DNA of 64,000 nt from Bog-473 sp963807675. Its GTDB lineage: Bacteria > Actinomycetota > Acidimicrobiia > Acidimicrobiales > RAAP-2. The notes beneath the pieces are model-generated. The model ran no database searches and was not told the origin of the DNA. It saw only the letters and a program-made list of their open reading frames with translations. The stretch is from positions 372,001-436,000 of the forward strand of contig CAWECP010000012.1 in the NCBI GenBank assembly GCA_963807675.1, in the 5' to 3' direction. Shown in pieces: positions 16,782 to 30,890 of the stretch (position 1 is its first letter; each line of letters starts with the position of its first letter). Both the position numbers and the translations under genes were made by a program.

Positions 16782-16800
16782 CCTCGGTTACCGACCGAGG
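16782..16800 (+). terminator. Hairpin after arsC
   Basis: CCTCGGT and ACCGAGG form a 7-base perfect stem with a 5-base loop, 35 bases after the arsC stop. No T-tract follows, as is common for actinobacterial terminators, so its role is only suggested. Confidence 0.4.
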
Positions 16801-17519
16801 TCGACGTCGTTAGAAGGTCCGGGAGCGCTCGGCGTCTGGAGCGTTCTGCGTCACGACCACCTGATCCTGAGACCCCAGTGCACCGGTAACTCGGCGGCGC
16901 AGGACTCGGTCCACCGCAGCCGACTTCCTGGCCTTGGCTCGAAATACTGTTCCGCGAGCGGGGCACCGTTGCTGTCCCGGCCGTCGTGGAGACCATGACG
17001 ACGGACCAGCTCACCGACTCGCAGAAGGCCATGTTCGGGCTTCTCCCCGGGTAGACTCAACCACCGACGCTGGGGTTCGGTGTCGGCATCGTCACCCGTC
17101 GTGTGCACCACGGCTGCTCCGGTCGGCCGTACGGGTGGGACGGCGGTCTGGGCACATATGGCGAACGCCCGAGTAGGAGATGGTCACGATTCCTCGGACG
17201 GAACGCGGCGTGGACGTCACCCCGTCCGCCCGATGTCGCTGTCGAATTTCCTCAGTGGCGGCCTGCGCGTCCATTGACGACTAGCCGAAGGCAGGTTCCG
17301 GCCCTGTCCCGATGAGCGGCTTTCGAATGATCGCCCCGATGGCATCAGACAGGCACGACGTGGGTCGGGCGGGGGAGGAAGTCCCGACCTGCGACATGGC
17401 AGCTGGTCCGCGCCTGCTGCAGAGCACCCCGGGTGATCGGGCAAGCCCAGGGGTCTACGAGTCCGTTCTCGGAGCACCGGGCATGGCAAGCGCTGCCGTT
17501 GCAGATACCCTGCGCCTAC
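16801..17519. other. Gene-poor stretch with one gene-tail-like frame
   Basis: No complete gene is recognisable over 720 bases. One plus-strand frame ending at a TAG (17052-17054) reads WLEILFRERGTVAVPAVVET then MTTDQLTDSQKAMFGLLPG, which has the amino-acid balance of a real C-terminus although no family is recognised. It could be the end of a frame-broken gene or a fossil. The rest shows no coherent frame, repeat or RNA gene. Confidence 0.35.
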
Positions 17520-19255
17520 ATGCGCAACCAGGATGCCGAGGACCCGGCGGCGACCCGCCGCCTCCGTCGACCCCGAATGGGTCCCCTCGCCCGGGAGCGG
17601 GTACGTACGGTCCTGGCCGTTCTGCGCACCGCAGTGGGCAACCCGGATCTGCGCCGGCTGGCTTCTCTATGCCCTGTGTTGCACGGCCGAACTGGGCATC
17701 TGGATCGCACTCCTGATTTACGCCTACGCGCACGGCGGCACTGCCGCCGGAGCCACCATCGTCCTGGTTCAGTTGGTGCCGTGCATCGTGCTCGGTCCTT
17801 TCCTCGGCGCCGTGGCCGACGTACGCGATCCGCAGCGCGTTGTCGTCGGCATGGTCGGGCAGGTCGTCAGCATGGGGGCGCTTGCCGGTGCAATCGCATG
17901 GGGTGCACCGGAGTGGGTCGTCTTCACGTTGGCGCCGATGGCCGCGTTGAGCATCACCCTCACCCGCCCGACACAAGCCGCGCTGTTCCCCGCCGTCGTC
18001 CGTACGCCAGAGGAGCTGACGGCGGCCAACGTGATGAGCGGGTGGACGTACGGCGTCGCCTGCCTCGTCGGGCCGGCGCTGGCCGGCGCACTGGTTGCCT
18101 GGGTGGGACGGCGCTGGCCGTCGCTGGATGTGCAGCCCTCGCCGGCCTGGCCGTGATCCCCGGGGCCCGGTTGCACGCTGCTGCGGGACCACGAGCCGTC
18201 CTCCGACGAACCGGCGAACGCGCGCCTGTCGGCATGGCGCGCGCTCGACGAGTTCCGTCGGGAACTGCAGGCCAATCTGGGTTCGGCCGCCACCATCCCC
18301 GGCGTCCGCCTGCTCCTGAGCCTCCACGCCTTCTACTTCGTGCTCGTCGGGACGATCGACTTGCTTTGCGTGGTCATCGCGGCGTCCTACCTCCACCTGG
18401 GCGCAGGGGGCGCCGGTTACCTCAATGCCGCCACCGGCGGCGGGGCGGTCGTCGCAGGATTCGGGACGGCCTTCCTCATCGGGCGGCGGCGGCTCAAGGG
18501 CCCACTGGTGCTCACCTTGGCCGTGGCGGTCATCGCTCTCGCCCTGATCAGCGCGACGCCCCGTGTGGCGCCGGTGGTCGCGCTCCTCGCGTTGGTCGGG
18601 CTTTCCGGGGCGATCTTCGACGTGACCAGCCGGACCCTTCTGCAGCGGTCAACGCCGCCCGTACGTCGTCGCGAGCCTGTTCTCGATCCTCGAGTCACTG
18701 ATGGATACCGGCATGGTGCTCGGAGTCGTGCTCGTACGGGTCGCCTACGCGATCGGGGGTCTGCGGGCCGCACTGGTCGCCCCGGCCGCCCTCGCCCTCA
18801 TCCTCGTCGTGGGGTCTGGCACCGGTTGAGGCAACTCGACGATTCGACGGTGGTGCCGCTCGTCGAGATCCGCCTGCTCCGCGCCATCCCGATCTTCGCG
18901 GCCTTGCCGGCTCCGGAACTCGAAGGGGTGGCCAAGGAGCTCGAACCTGTGCCGGTTCGCGCCGGCACCACTGTCTTCCACGAAGGGGACCCCGGAGACA
19001 GGTACTACGCCGTGTCCTCGGGATCGCTGTGCATCGTCCGTCAGGGTGAGCTGGTCCAGACCGTCACGCGCGGGCAAGGCTTCGGGGAGATCGCTTTGAT
19101 CCGTGACATACCGCGGCAGGCCACGGTGACGGCGGAGAGCGACGCTCTGCTCTACTCCTTGGACAAGGAGTTGTTCGTGGTCACACTGACGCGACATGCC
19201 GGGGGCGTCGACCGCAGCCCGCCGCATCATTGAGGACCACCTCGGAGAGAACTAG
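17520..19255 (+). CDS. MFS transporter with C-terminal cyclic-nucleotide-binding domain (frame-broken)
   Basis: A fusion of a 12-helix major-facilitator exporter to a cNMP-binding domain, about 575 residues. The N-terminal part (MRNQDAEDPAATRRLRRPRM) leads into WLLYALCCTAELGIWIALLI and VLGPFLGAVADVRDPQRVVV, the MFS motif-A loop. Later helices read GVRLLLSLHAFYFVLVGTID and LNAATGGGAVVAGFGTAFLI. The C-terminal domain reads VEIRLLRAIPIFAALPAPEL, TTVFHEGDPGDRYYAVSSGS and GQGFGEIALIRDIPRQATVT, the last carrying the phosphate-binding cassette pattern. Frame changes are needed near 17660, 18130, 18170, 18660, 18820 and 19205; the end is IIEDHLGEN. Substrate unknown; a ligand-gated exporter is inferred. 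Confidence 0.8.
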
Positions 19256-19376
19256 CTCTCATGTCACCGATCCCGGACATTCGTGTGTCCGGGAGCGTGG
19301 TCTCCCGCGGGCCTTCACTGCGGTCCGCTCGACGACCCGGGCCAATTCGAGTCGCTCCTACCGGGACCCTTCGCTC

Positions 19377-19974
19377 CTAGGGCTCCAGGCTGAACGGCGG
19401 ATACTCGTCGTGCAGCAGCAGAAAGTACGAAGCCACCCGAAGCTGCCACCGGAACACGCCAATGCAGAAGTTCTTCAGTGACGGGTTCCATTCCCCGGTG
19501 AACAGGGCGATGAACCACGAAATGAGAAGACAGATTCCGTTGACAATGTTGAGGACGTACAGCACAATGATCTGCGGAATGACGAGGATGATCCGCACCA
19601 GCACGGTGACCCGGTTGCGCTCCCCGCTCCCGGGCGTGACGTTCAACTCTGCCGGATAGCCACCCGGATCGGCGAACCCTTGCGGAATCGGAGCGAAGGG
19701 CGGATACGGCTCGGCCCATTCGAAGAGGCCGGTGATCACTCGCCACTGATAGCGAATGACACCGGCGATGAACACGCTCAGGCTCTCCGGTGCCGTGCCG
19801 GTGAACACGATGGAGAACCAGCACACGATGGCCGCGAGAAAGGCGACGATGTTGAGGATGTACAGCCAGATGAATTGCGGGATGAAGATCAGCCAGTTGG
19901 TCAGGACCTTGACCGGCGGAATCTTCGCAGGTCCCGTGGGGATCATCGACAGTCAACGGATAGGCGCCCGGCAT
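19377..19974 (-). CDS. DUF4389 membrane protein (one frame break)
   Basis: A 198-residue membrane protein made of two tandem DUF4389 repeats. Each repeat has a hydrophobic helix pair and ends with YPPF: FIWLYILNIVAFLAAIVCWF with WAEPYPPFAP, and IVLYVLNIVNGICLLISWFI with LHDEYPPFSL. Each also carries FTG...W and RW/YQWRV elements. The start ATG 19974 gives MPGAYPLTV and is preceded by GAAGGGAG; one extra base near 19948 separates it from the main frame. Function of DUF4389 is unknown. It is convergent with the MFS gene. Confidence 0.82.
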
Positions 19975-20500
19975 AAGGGACTCCCTTCGTTCGCCCTCTG
20001 ACGCGGCACCATAGCCCCGAAGGCGTCGCCCGTGACGGATCCTCCTGGCCGCTATCTCACCGGCGGATGCATGTGTGACCGCTGTGTGATGCCCGCGCGA
20101 CAGACCGCGACCGCGGTGGAGTAGGCGCGAGCCAAGCGACGAGCTCGAGTCCTGAGGTCGGCCCTGGGTCTAGGCACCCTGCTGTGCCCGCACCGCAATG
20201 TCCACCTGACCGCTTCCCGGACATTCCTGACATCCTGACCGAGCACGCAGGACATCGAACGACCGCCGACGCTTCGGGTCTCGGCGGCATAAGGGCGGCG
20301 GAACCCTCGCGTCGTGAGCTGCTACTGCCAGACGCACCTCGTCCCCGTCCGGCGTCAAGGCGTCCGCGGATCTTTGTTCACGCAACTGAACTTCGTGTAG
20401 CGGTAGGGGATGAGCCTTGTCCCTGGGCGCCCGCGTCTCTCAGGGGCTACAGTCCCCGCCGAGTCGGCCAAGTGCCCTCAGGCGTCGGGAGGTGGTTTCG
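19975..20500. other. No gene recognised
   Basis: Five hundred bases between the DUF4389 gene and the secreted protein show only short unrelated frames on both strands. It must hold promoters for the two divergent genes, but I cannot point to convincing -10/-35 pairs. Confidence 0.45.
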
Positions 20501-21896
20501 GTGATGCGAACCCGCTGGATAGTGCTGATCCTGCTCGCCGCCGTGTGGCCTCTGGCCGGTTACGGCGACGCAGCGTCAGCCTCGAACTTGGCAAACCAGG
20601 CCGATCGCTCCGATGCATCCGGACCCAACGGCAATCTGGTCACCGCTCCCCGCGGCGCTCGATGCGGCGAGCGTCGTCCAGGCGGCCGCCCTGCAATCGT
20701 CGGGCGTCTCGGGCGTCGAGAACGACGGCGGTGTCTCGACCACCGCCAGCAGCGGTGGCGCCGAATTCGTGAGCAGGGCCAAAATCGGGACGCAGAACGG
20801 TTACCTGAGCGTCGAGCTCGACACCTACCCCAGCATCGGCACGGCGTCTTCGGGTTACCAGGCGTCCTCCACCAGCTCGGACGAACAATTGGGTGTCGAT
20901 CTCTGGAGTAGGCGACGAGGCCGAGGTCACCCAGTCGCCTGTCGGCGCCACCGACTTGAGCCGTTTCAACTGCGCCAGCCCCACTCCGGCCGACACGATC
21001 ATCTGCTCCCGCCTGCTGCAGAGCGCCGGCAGCGAGCTCTCGAGCGGTGAAGCCATCGTGCGCAAGGGGGGCCAGGTCCTCACCGTCGGCTCGCCCCTGC
21101 AGCGGCCCTCCAAGCCCAGCTCGAGCAGGCGAAGGCCACAGACTCCTATGGATCCCTGCTGCCGGCGATAGAAGCGGTCTCGACCACAGTCCAGAACGCG
21201 GCGGAGGCCATCGCGGCACACCTGGGCGGTCGGACCGCCAGTCGGGGCTACCTCGAGCTGCCCCCTCATGCCATCAACCCGTGCCTCATCTCCGCCCAGA
21301 AGCTGGACGCCGAGCTGCACCAGCAGGTGAGCGCTGAGCCCGGACCGACCCTGGCCGGCGACGGCCCCGCCGTGACATGTGACTACAGCGTCGGTGGCGA
21401 GCCCTTCCTGATGGAGACCGAGACCGAGGCCCAAGCCGCCGCATCCGTCCCCCCGACCACCCTCCAAGCGCTGTACCAGAAGGATTTCAACGACAACGGC
21501 GGCACGTCGAATCCCGACCACAAGACGGTCGGGTCGTCTTCGGCCTTCATGGTTCCCGGTGAGGACTGGACCTCCGAGACGCTCTTGGCCGACGGCGCCG
21601 AATCTGCCGCCTTCAGCAGGCCCGGTTCCGGATTCGAGCTCGCCTCGGACTACCGGATACGTCCAGGGGTCCTCGTCCGCGTGGAGAACGAGGAAACGTT
21701 TCCCATCAATAGGGAACAGTGTGAATATTTCGTCGGCATGGTCGCTCGCCTGGACCTAATCCCTGCTTACGACCCCGAGTTATCGCGTGCACTGCTCCAA
21801 TCCGCTAAGGATTGGTGCGTGAATTACCCCGAAACGCTCCCAGGCGAAACAACCACTAGCGACCCCCACGAGTTCCCCCTAATCCCGACAGGGTAG
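20501..21896 (+). CDS. Secreted DUF3558-like protein (frame-broken)
   Basis: An exported protein of about 460 residues. The signal segment TRWIVLILLAAVWPLAGYGD resembles a lipoprotein signal but has Tyr where the lipobox Cys is expected. The mature chain then reads AALDAASVVQAAALQSSGVS, VDVSISGVGDEAEVTQSPVG, RGYLELPPHAINPCLISAQK and GDGPAVTCDYSVGG. The NPC...CDY pairing resembles DUF3558, a cell-envelope lipoprotein domain of actinobacteria, possibly present twice. Frame changes are needed near 20640, 20900 and 21100; the last 190 residues are intact. The C-terminal part uses noticeably more A/T at third positions than its neighbours. GTG 20501 or ATG 20504 starts it. Confidence 0.62.
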
Positions 21897-22419
21897 GTCG
21901 CGGTTAATGAGCTGTGAATTCGCGTGGAACGCCCGCAGAGTTTCGCGACAGAGCTTTACGCAGGGCTGAAGCACTCAGCTAGCGCAGCCCGGTTTATCCG
22001 GCGTTGCAGTTCGCCCAGCGTTTGAGCTTGGGCTGAAGATGGGTGTTGTACCGGGTCTCGAGCACGATGGCGATGTCGGCAACCGAGTTCGTGCTCTCCG
22101 TGCGCCTCATTCAGATGGCGTAAGCGAGCTCATGCTGCTCGCGGGCCCCGGCGAGGTGCGCCGCGTCCGTGGCGCCCTGGGCCAGGTGCCACTCCACGTT
22201 CTCATGGACCCCGTAATACTCGGGCACGGTCAGCATTTCTCCCGAGGCACGAACAGCGACCTAGCCGGCACGAGAGCCCCGACCCCAGGATCAGGCCCTG
22301 GACCCGGGGCGCTCGCTCTCAGCCAGCACCTCAAACATGGCATGTCGCGAGATCAACGCGTTCTGTCGCGGAATCCAGTTGGACACCCGAAGAACACCGA
22401 GATGCGACGCCGCGAATTA
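21897..22419. other. No gene recognised, lower GC
   Basis: This stretch is visibly less GC-rich than the rest. Short frames on the minus strand (for example VADIAIVLETRYNTHLQPKL ending near 21995) have plausible composition but no recognised family. GGGCTGAAG occurs twice about 65 bases apart. It may be a decayed insertion or a long 3' region after nrdJ. Confidence 0.35.
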
Positions 22420-25319
<2,900 letters not shown>

Positions 25320-25480
25320 GGCGGTGGAGTCCTCCTGCTTGCTCTAGGGGTGGTTCGGGTCGCTTGCTGCGTGCTGCTGCCTGCTCCGTCGGCGCCGTCA
25401 CCCCACCCCCTCCTACCATCGGGTGGCGTCTCCGGCGCGTGCTCCGATCCGGCGCCCGGGCGAGGGCGAAACTCGCCCAA

Positions 25481-25496
25481 CCACAATATATAGTGG
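25481..25496 (-). promoter_or_regulatory. NrdR box 1 upstream of nrdJ
   Basis: On the nrdJ strand this reads CCACTATATATTGTGG and matches the NrdR consensus (acaCwATATaTwGtgt) at 14 of 16 positions. NrdR is the ATP/dATP-sensing repressor of ribonucleotide reductase genes. It lies 162 bases upstream of the nrdJ start and 16 bases from a second, weaker box. Confidence 0.85.
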
Positions 25497-25512
25497 TCGA
25501 CCCTCCCCCGAG

Positions 25513-25528
25513 ACACGAGATGCTGTGG
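25513..25528 (-). promoter_or_regulatory. NrdR box 2 upstream of nrdJ
   Basis: On the nrdJ strand this reads CCACAGCATCTCGTGT. It keeps the outer CCAC and GTGT and the central A/T pair but is degenerate elsewhere (about 11 of 16 consensus positions). Centre-to-centre distance to box 1 is 32 bases, three helical turns, the usual spacing of paired NrdR boxes. It covers the predicted transcription start. Confidence 0.7.
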
Positions 25529-25530
25529 TT

Positions 25531-25560
25531 ATTACAGCACTGTAGTTACGCCCTTGTCAA
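25531..25560 (-). promoter_or_regulatory. nrdJ promoter (-35/-10)
   Basis: On the minus strand TTGACA (25560-25555) and TGTAAT (25536-25531) are 18 bases apart, a good housekeeping promoter. Transcription would start near 25524, inside NrdR box 2, so NrdR binding would block initiation. An inverted repeat TACAG-CA-CTGTA (25533-25544) overlaps the -10 region. Confidence 0.65.
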
Positions 25561-25683
25561 CCAAATCCACGCATTATCCATGCAGGTCACGGGCCGTTCG
25601 CGATGGTTTGCGCGCCAAGCCCCCCGGCGGCCCGCCCAGGCGCCGGATAGCCGCGAGGGGCCGTTCCCTAGCGTCGGCACCCC

Positions 25684-27227
<1,544 letters not shown>

Positions 27228-27237
27228 GGCGCAATAA

Positions 27238-27255
27238 AACAAGGAAATCCTTGTT
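27238..27255. promoter_or_regulatory. 18-bp inverted repeat AACAAGGA-AA-TCCTTGTT
   Basis: A perfect 8+8 palindrome with a 2-base centre, set in the most AT-rich stretch of the area, starting 11 bases after the glpK stop and 48 bases before the SDR start. The two-base centre is too small for an RNA loop, so an operator for a dimeric repressor of the SDR-queA unit is more likely than a terminator. The regulator is unknown. Confidence 0.5.
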
Positions 27256-27302
27256 ATATTGACCCGAAGGAGCGGGCACTCCGCTCGGAAGGGTGGGCAG
27301 CC

Positions 27303-28020
27303 ATGAGCGTGGCGATCGTGACAGGGGCATCTCGAGGGCTCGGGGAGGCACTGGCCACCGGGCTCGTCCGGACCGGTTGGTCGGTGGTGGTCGACGGCCG
27401 GGAGGCGCCGCCCTCGAGGCGGCGGCCGCGCGCATCGGGCGCAGGCGCACCGGGGGCGCCCGCGTCATCGCGGTGGCCGGCGACGTCACCGACGAGGACC
27501 ACCGTCACGATCTCGTGGCGGCGGCCTTCGAGCTGGGCGGGCTCGACCTGCTCGTGAACAACGCCGGCACCCTCGGCGCCTCGCCGCTGCCCCCGCTGGC
27601 CGACTACCCGCTCGGCGAGCTGCGCGTCGCCTTCGAGGTCAACGTGGTGGCCCCGCTCGGCCTGATCCAGGACGCGCTGCCGCTGCTGCTCGACTCGCCA
27701 CGCCCGCGTCTCGTCAACATCACCTCCGACGCCGGGGTCGAGGCCTACGAGGGCTGGGGCGGCTACGGCGCGGGCAAGGCGGCGCTCGAGCAACTCGAGC
27801 GCGGTGCTGGCCGTCGAGCTGCCGGCGCTGACCGTGTGGTCGGTCGACCCGGGCGACCTGCGCACCGCCATGCACCAGGCGGCGTTCCCGGGCGAGGACA
27901 TCTCGGACCGGCCGGAGCCGACCAGCGTGGTGCCGGCCTTCTTGGACCTGATCGACAGCGATCGCCCGAGCGGGCGCTACCGCGCCGCCGAGCTGCGCGA
28001 CGACCGGAGCGCCGGCATGA
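27303..28020 (+). CDS. SDR family NAD(P)-dependent oxidoreductase (frame-broken)
   Basis: A classical short-chain dehydrogenase of about 238 residues. The cofactor motif is VAIVTGASRGLGEALATGLV, the structural motif LLVNNAGTLGASPLP, the catalytic Ser is in LVNITSDAGVEAYEG and the catalytic pair is YGAGK in WGGYGAGKAALEQL. The C-terminal region reads VWSVDPGDLRTAMHQAAFPG. Frame changes are needed near 27415 and 27803, and one more near the end would give a TGA overlapping the queA start (ATGA at 28017). Substrate unknown. Confidence 0.85.
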
Positions 28021-29097
28021 GCGCCCTGACGGCGGACCGCGGCGGCCCGCCTGCCCGAGCTGCACCCGCTCTCGTTCACGCTGCCGCCCGAGCTCGAGGC
28101 GCCGTCGCCGCCCGAGAGCCGCGGCATGACCCGCGACGCCGTGCGCATGCTGGTGGCCACCAAGAGCGACGGCTCCCTCGTGCACTCCCACTTCTCCGAG
28201 CTGCCCCGCTTCCTGGACGAGGGCGACCTGGTCGTCATCAACACGTCGGGCACGCTGGCCGCCGAGGTCGACGGGACGGCCCCCGACGGCTCGGCCGTGG
28301 AGGTGCACCTCTCGACCCAGCTGCCGGCCGGGCTGTGGACGGTCGAGGTCCGCCGCGACGGCCGGGCCTATCTGGGCGCGTCGGCCGGCGAGTCATCGCG
28401 CCTGCCCGGCGGCGGCCGCGTCGACCTGCTGGCGCCCTACTCCCCCGGCCCCGGCGGGGTCGGCGTGCGCCTGTGGGTCAGCCTGGTCGAGACGCCCGAG
28501 CGCCTGCACAGCTTCCTGGCCCGCCACGGGCGGCCCATCCGCTACGGCTACGTGCGGGGCAGCTACCCCATCCGGCCTACCAGAACGTCTACGCCACCGA
28601 GCCCGGCTCGGCCGAGATGCCGAGCGCCGGGCGCCCCTTCACCCCCGAGGTGCTCACGCGCCTGGTGGCCAAGGGCGTGGGCGTGGCGCCGCTCCTGCTG
28701 CACACCGGCGTGGCGTCGCTCGAGGCGAACGAGCCGCCCTACGCCGAGTACTTCCGGGTGTCGTCGTCGACGGCGCACCGGGTCAACGACGCCCGCCGCA
28801 CCGGCGGGCCGCGTCATCGCCGTCGGCACCACCGTGGTCCGTGCGCTCGAGTCCGTGGTCGACGAACATGGGCACGTGCACCCGAACGAAGGCTGGACCG
28901 AGACCGTGGTGTCCCCCGAGCGACCGGTGCGCTCCATCGACGGGTTCCTGACCGGGTGGCACGAGCCCGAGGCCTCGCACCTGGCCATGCTCGAGGCCAT
29001 CGCCGGACGGCCGCTGCTCGAGGCCTCCTACGCCGCCGCGCTCGACGAGGGTTACCTGTGGCACGAGTTCGGCGACGTGCACCTGATCCTGCCGTGA
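28017..29097 (+). CDS. queA: S-adenosylmethionine:tRNA ribosyltransferase-isomerase (frame-broken)
   Basis: About 360 residues; transfers and isomerises the ribosyl part of SAM onto 7-aminomethyl-7-deazaguanine in tRNA, giving epoxyqueuosine. Conserved stretches in order are SFTLPPELEAPSPPESRG, FLDEGDLVVINTSGTLAA, RHGRPIRYGYVRGSYPI, YATEPGSAEMPSAGRPFTP, VAPLLLHTGVASLEANEPPY, RVIAVGTTVVRALESVVDE and TGWHEPEASHLAMLEAIAG, ending GYLWHEFGDVHLILP. ATG 28017 is inferred from the ATGA overlap; frame changes are needed near 28045, 28572 and 28805. It belongs to the divergent actinobacterial QueA-like branch whose role in queuosine synthesis is less tested. Confidence 0.86.
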
Positions 29098-29164
29098 CAC
29101 CCGAGCGGCCCCGTCACCGAGGACGCCGAGCCTCCGGGCCGGGTGGCCCGCGCCCGAGTCGCCG

Positions 29165-29816
29165 ATGCAGCAGCTGCCGACCACCCGGCGGGCCATCCTG
29201 AACCTGCTCAAGCGCCAGGGGCCGCTGGACGCGGCGGCCGTGGCCACCGCGCTCGCGCTCACGCCGGCCGCCATCCGCCTGCAGCTGGCCCACCTCGAGG
29301 AGGACGGCCTGCTGACCCACCACGACGCCGTGCCCGAGGGCGCGGGCGGGGCCGGCCGCGCCACGTCTACGGGCTGACCTCGGCGGCCGAGGCGCTCTAC
29401 CCCAAGCGCTACGGCGACCTCACCACGGAGCTGCTCGGCTATCTCGGCGGCCCCGGGGCGCCACAGGTGGACGAGCTCTTCGAGCAGCGCCGGCGGCGCC
29501 GGGTGGCCGGCGCGCTCCCCCGCACGGCCAACCTGCCCTTCGACGAGCAGGTGGCCGCGCTGACCGCCATCCTCGACGAGGACGGCTACCTGGCCGACGC
29601 CGAGCGCCTCGACGACGGCAGCTGGCGCATCACCGAGCACAACTGCGCCATCCTCACGGTGGCCCACGGCTTCTCCCAGGCGTGCTCGAGCGAGCTCGCC
29701 TTCATCCGCGACGCGCTGCCCGGCGCGACCGTGCGGCGGGTGGCGCACCTCATGGACGGCGCGCACGTGTGCGCCTACGTCGTCAGCCCGCCGGAGTCGT
29801 CGAATCCGCCGCCTGA
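29165..29816 (+). CDS. SufR-like winged-helix regulator (frame-broken)
   Basis: A regulator of about 215 residues with an N-terminal winged helix (RRAILNLLKRQGPLDAAAVA, ALTPAAIRLQLAHLEEDGLL) and the wing GRGRPRHVYGLTSAAEALYP. The C-terminal part ends HNCAILTVAHGFSQACSSEL and GATVRRVAHLMDGAHVCAYV. The three cysteines and the histidine match the iron-sulphur ligands of SufR, the repressor of the suf Fe-S assembly operon. No suf genes are in the window. A frame change occurs near 29360, and the 3' end is uncertain because the frame has no stop before it runs antisense over the ACT gene; a TGA at 29814 is the likely end. Confidence 0.75.
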
Positions 29817-30042
29817 TCTCGAGGACGGTGACCCCGTCCACCTCGTGGATCTCGTTCTGCAGCAGCTCGATCAAGTGGTGCCCGCCGATCTCGACGACGA
29901 ACTCGTCGACCGCGCGGCCCTCGTCGCGCTCGAGGATGTTGATGGCGACGATGTCACCGCCGACCGCCCCGATCCGGCTGGCCACCAGGCCGAGGGCACC
30001 CGGCCGGTCGGGCAGCGCGATCCGGACGACGTAGCCAGCCAT
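29783..30042 (-). CDS. ACT-domain protein
   Basis: A small protein of about 85 residues that is essentially one ACT domain, a ligand-binding module for amino acids. It reads MAGYVVRIALPDRPGALGLV, ASRIGAVGGDIVAINILERD and AVDEFVVEIGGHHLIELLQN, then EVDGVTVLEIRR. The start at 30042 is preferred over TTG 30048. The frame remains open past the domain, so a frame error before the TGA at 29783-29785 is likely. It converges on the SufR-like gene. Function unknown, possibly allosteric partner or regulator of amino-acid metabolism. Confidence 0.72.
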
Positions 30043-30116
30043 GGCCAAAACGTTACGCGGTCAATGTGAACTGCCTGTTTCGAACTGCTTGCAGATCGCA
30101 AGCAGCGCGCATTCGT

Positions 30117-30807
30117 TCAGGCAGCGGCCGCGGTGGCACGTGAGGGGACGTACTCGTCGATGTACTCGCGCTCGGACAGCCGGGCGATCTCGTGCATGAG
30201 CCGGTCGGTGAAGTCCCGGCACTGGTTGTGGTCGTGGTGCTCGAGCGGGTCGTCGGGGTTCTCCGGCGGGTCCATCTGCATCGGTTGCCCCGAAGCGGAT
30301 GGTGACCGTCTTGAACGGGCGCATGAACTTGGCGTTGACCGGTTGCACGTCGACCGTGCCGATGATGCCGACCGGGATGATGGGCACGCCACACTCGCGG
30401 GACAGGCGGGTCACGCCGGTACGGCCCTTGTGCACGTACTGGTCGAGGGTGCGGGTGCCCTCGGGGTAGAGGCCGAGCAGGTGACCCTTGCCCAGCACCT
30501 CGTTGCGGGCCGTCTCGAGCGCCCGCTCGGACGCGTTGCCGCCGCTGCGCCGGATCGGGATCTGCCCGGCGGCCCGGAAGAACCAGGCCGTCTTCCACGA
30601 GTCGAAGTACTCCGCCTTGGCCAGGAACGTGACCTTGCGCCTCACCACGAGCGGGATGAAGAACGAGTCGCAGAAGGACTGGTGGTTGGCCGCCAGCACG
30701 GCCGGGCCGTGCTTGGGGATGTTCTCCCGACCCTCGACCTTGACCCGCAAGATCACGAAGAAGACCGGGGTCAGCACCGCCTTGAGCACCCAGTACGTCA
30801 CGGGCAC
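30117..30807 (-). CDS. 1-acyl-sn-glycerol-3-phosphate acyltransferase (PlsC-type), one frame break
   Basis: Membrane-associated acyltransferase of the LPLAT family, about 230 residues, making phosphatidic acid from lysophosphatidic acid and acyl donor. The HX4D catalytic motif is AANHQSFCDSFF, the substrate-binding FFRAAGQIPIRR and the LGLYPEGTRTLDQY block with EGTR are present, and VPIIPVGIIGTVDVQP is the fourth motif. The tail after the break reads PMQMDPPENPDDPLEHH and ends RATAAAA. A one-base excess lies near 30293. GTG 30807 starts the frame. It diverges from the SMP-30-like gene. Confidence 0.88.
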
Positions 30808-30890
30808 ACGGTACCTCCGCCGCCTGCCCGCCGCACCGGGGCCCGGCTGTGCTGAACTGCGGGCCGGTCATTCGGACGAGGAGGTGCACC

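Noticed and set aside
25533..25544. TACAG-CA-CTGTA as a LexA (SOS) box at nrdJ
   Set aside because: The actinobacterial LexA box has GAAC...GTTC halves, and the half-sites here have the wrong orientation for the CTGT...ACAG type.
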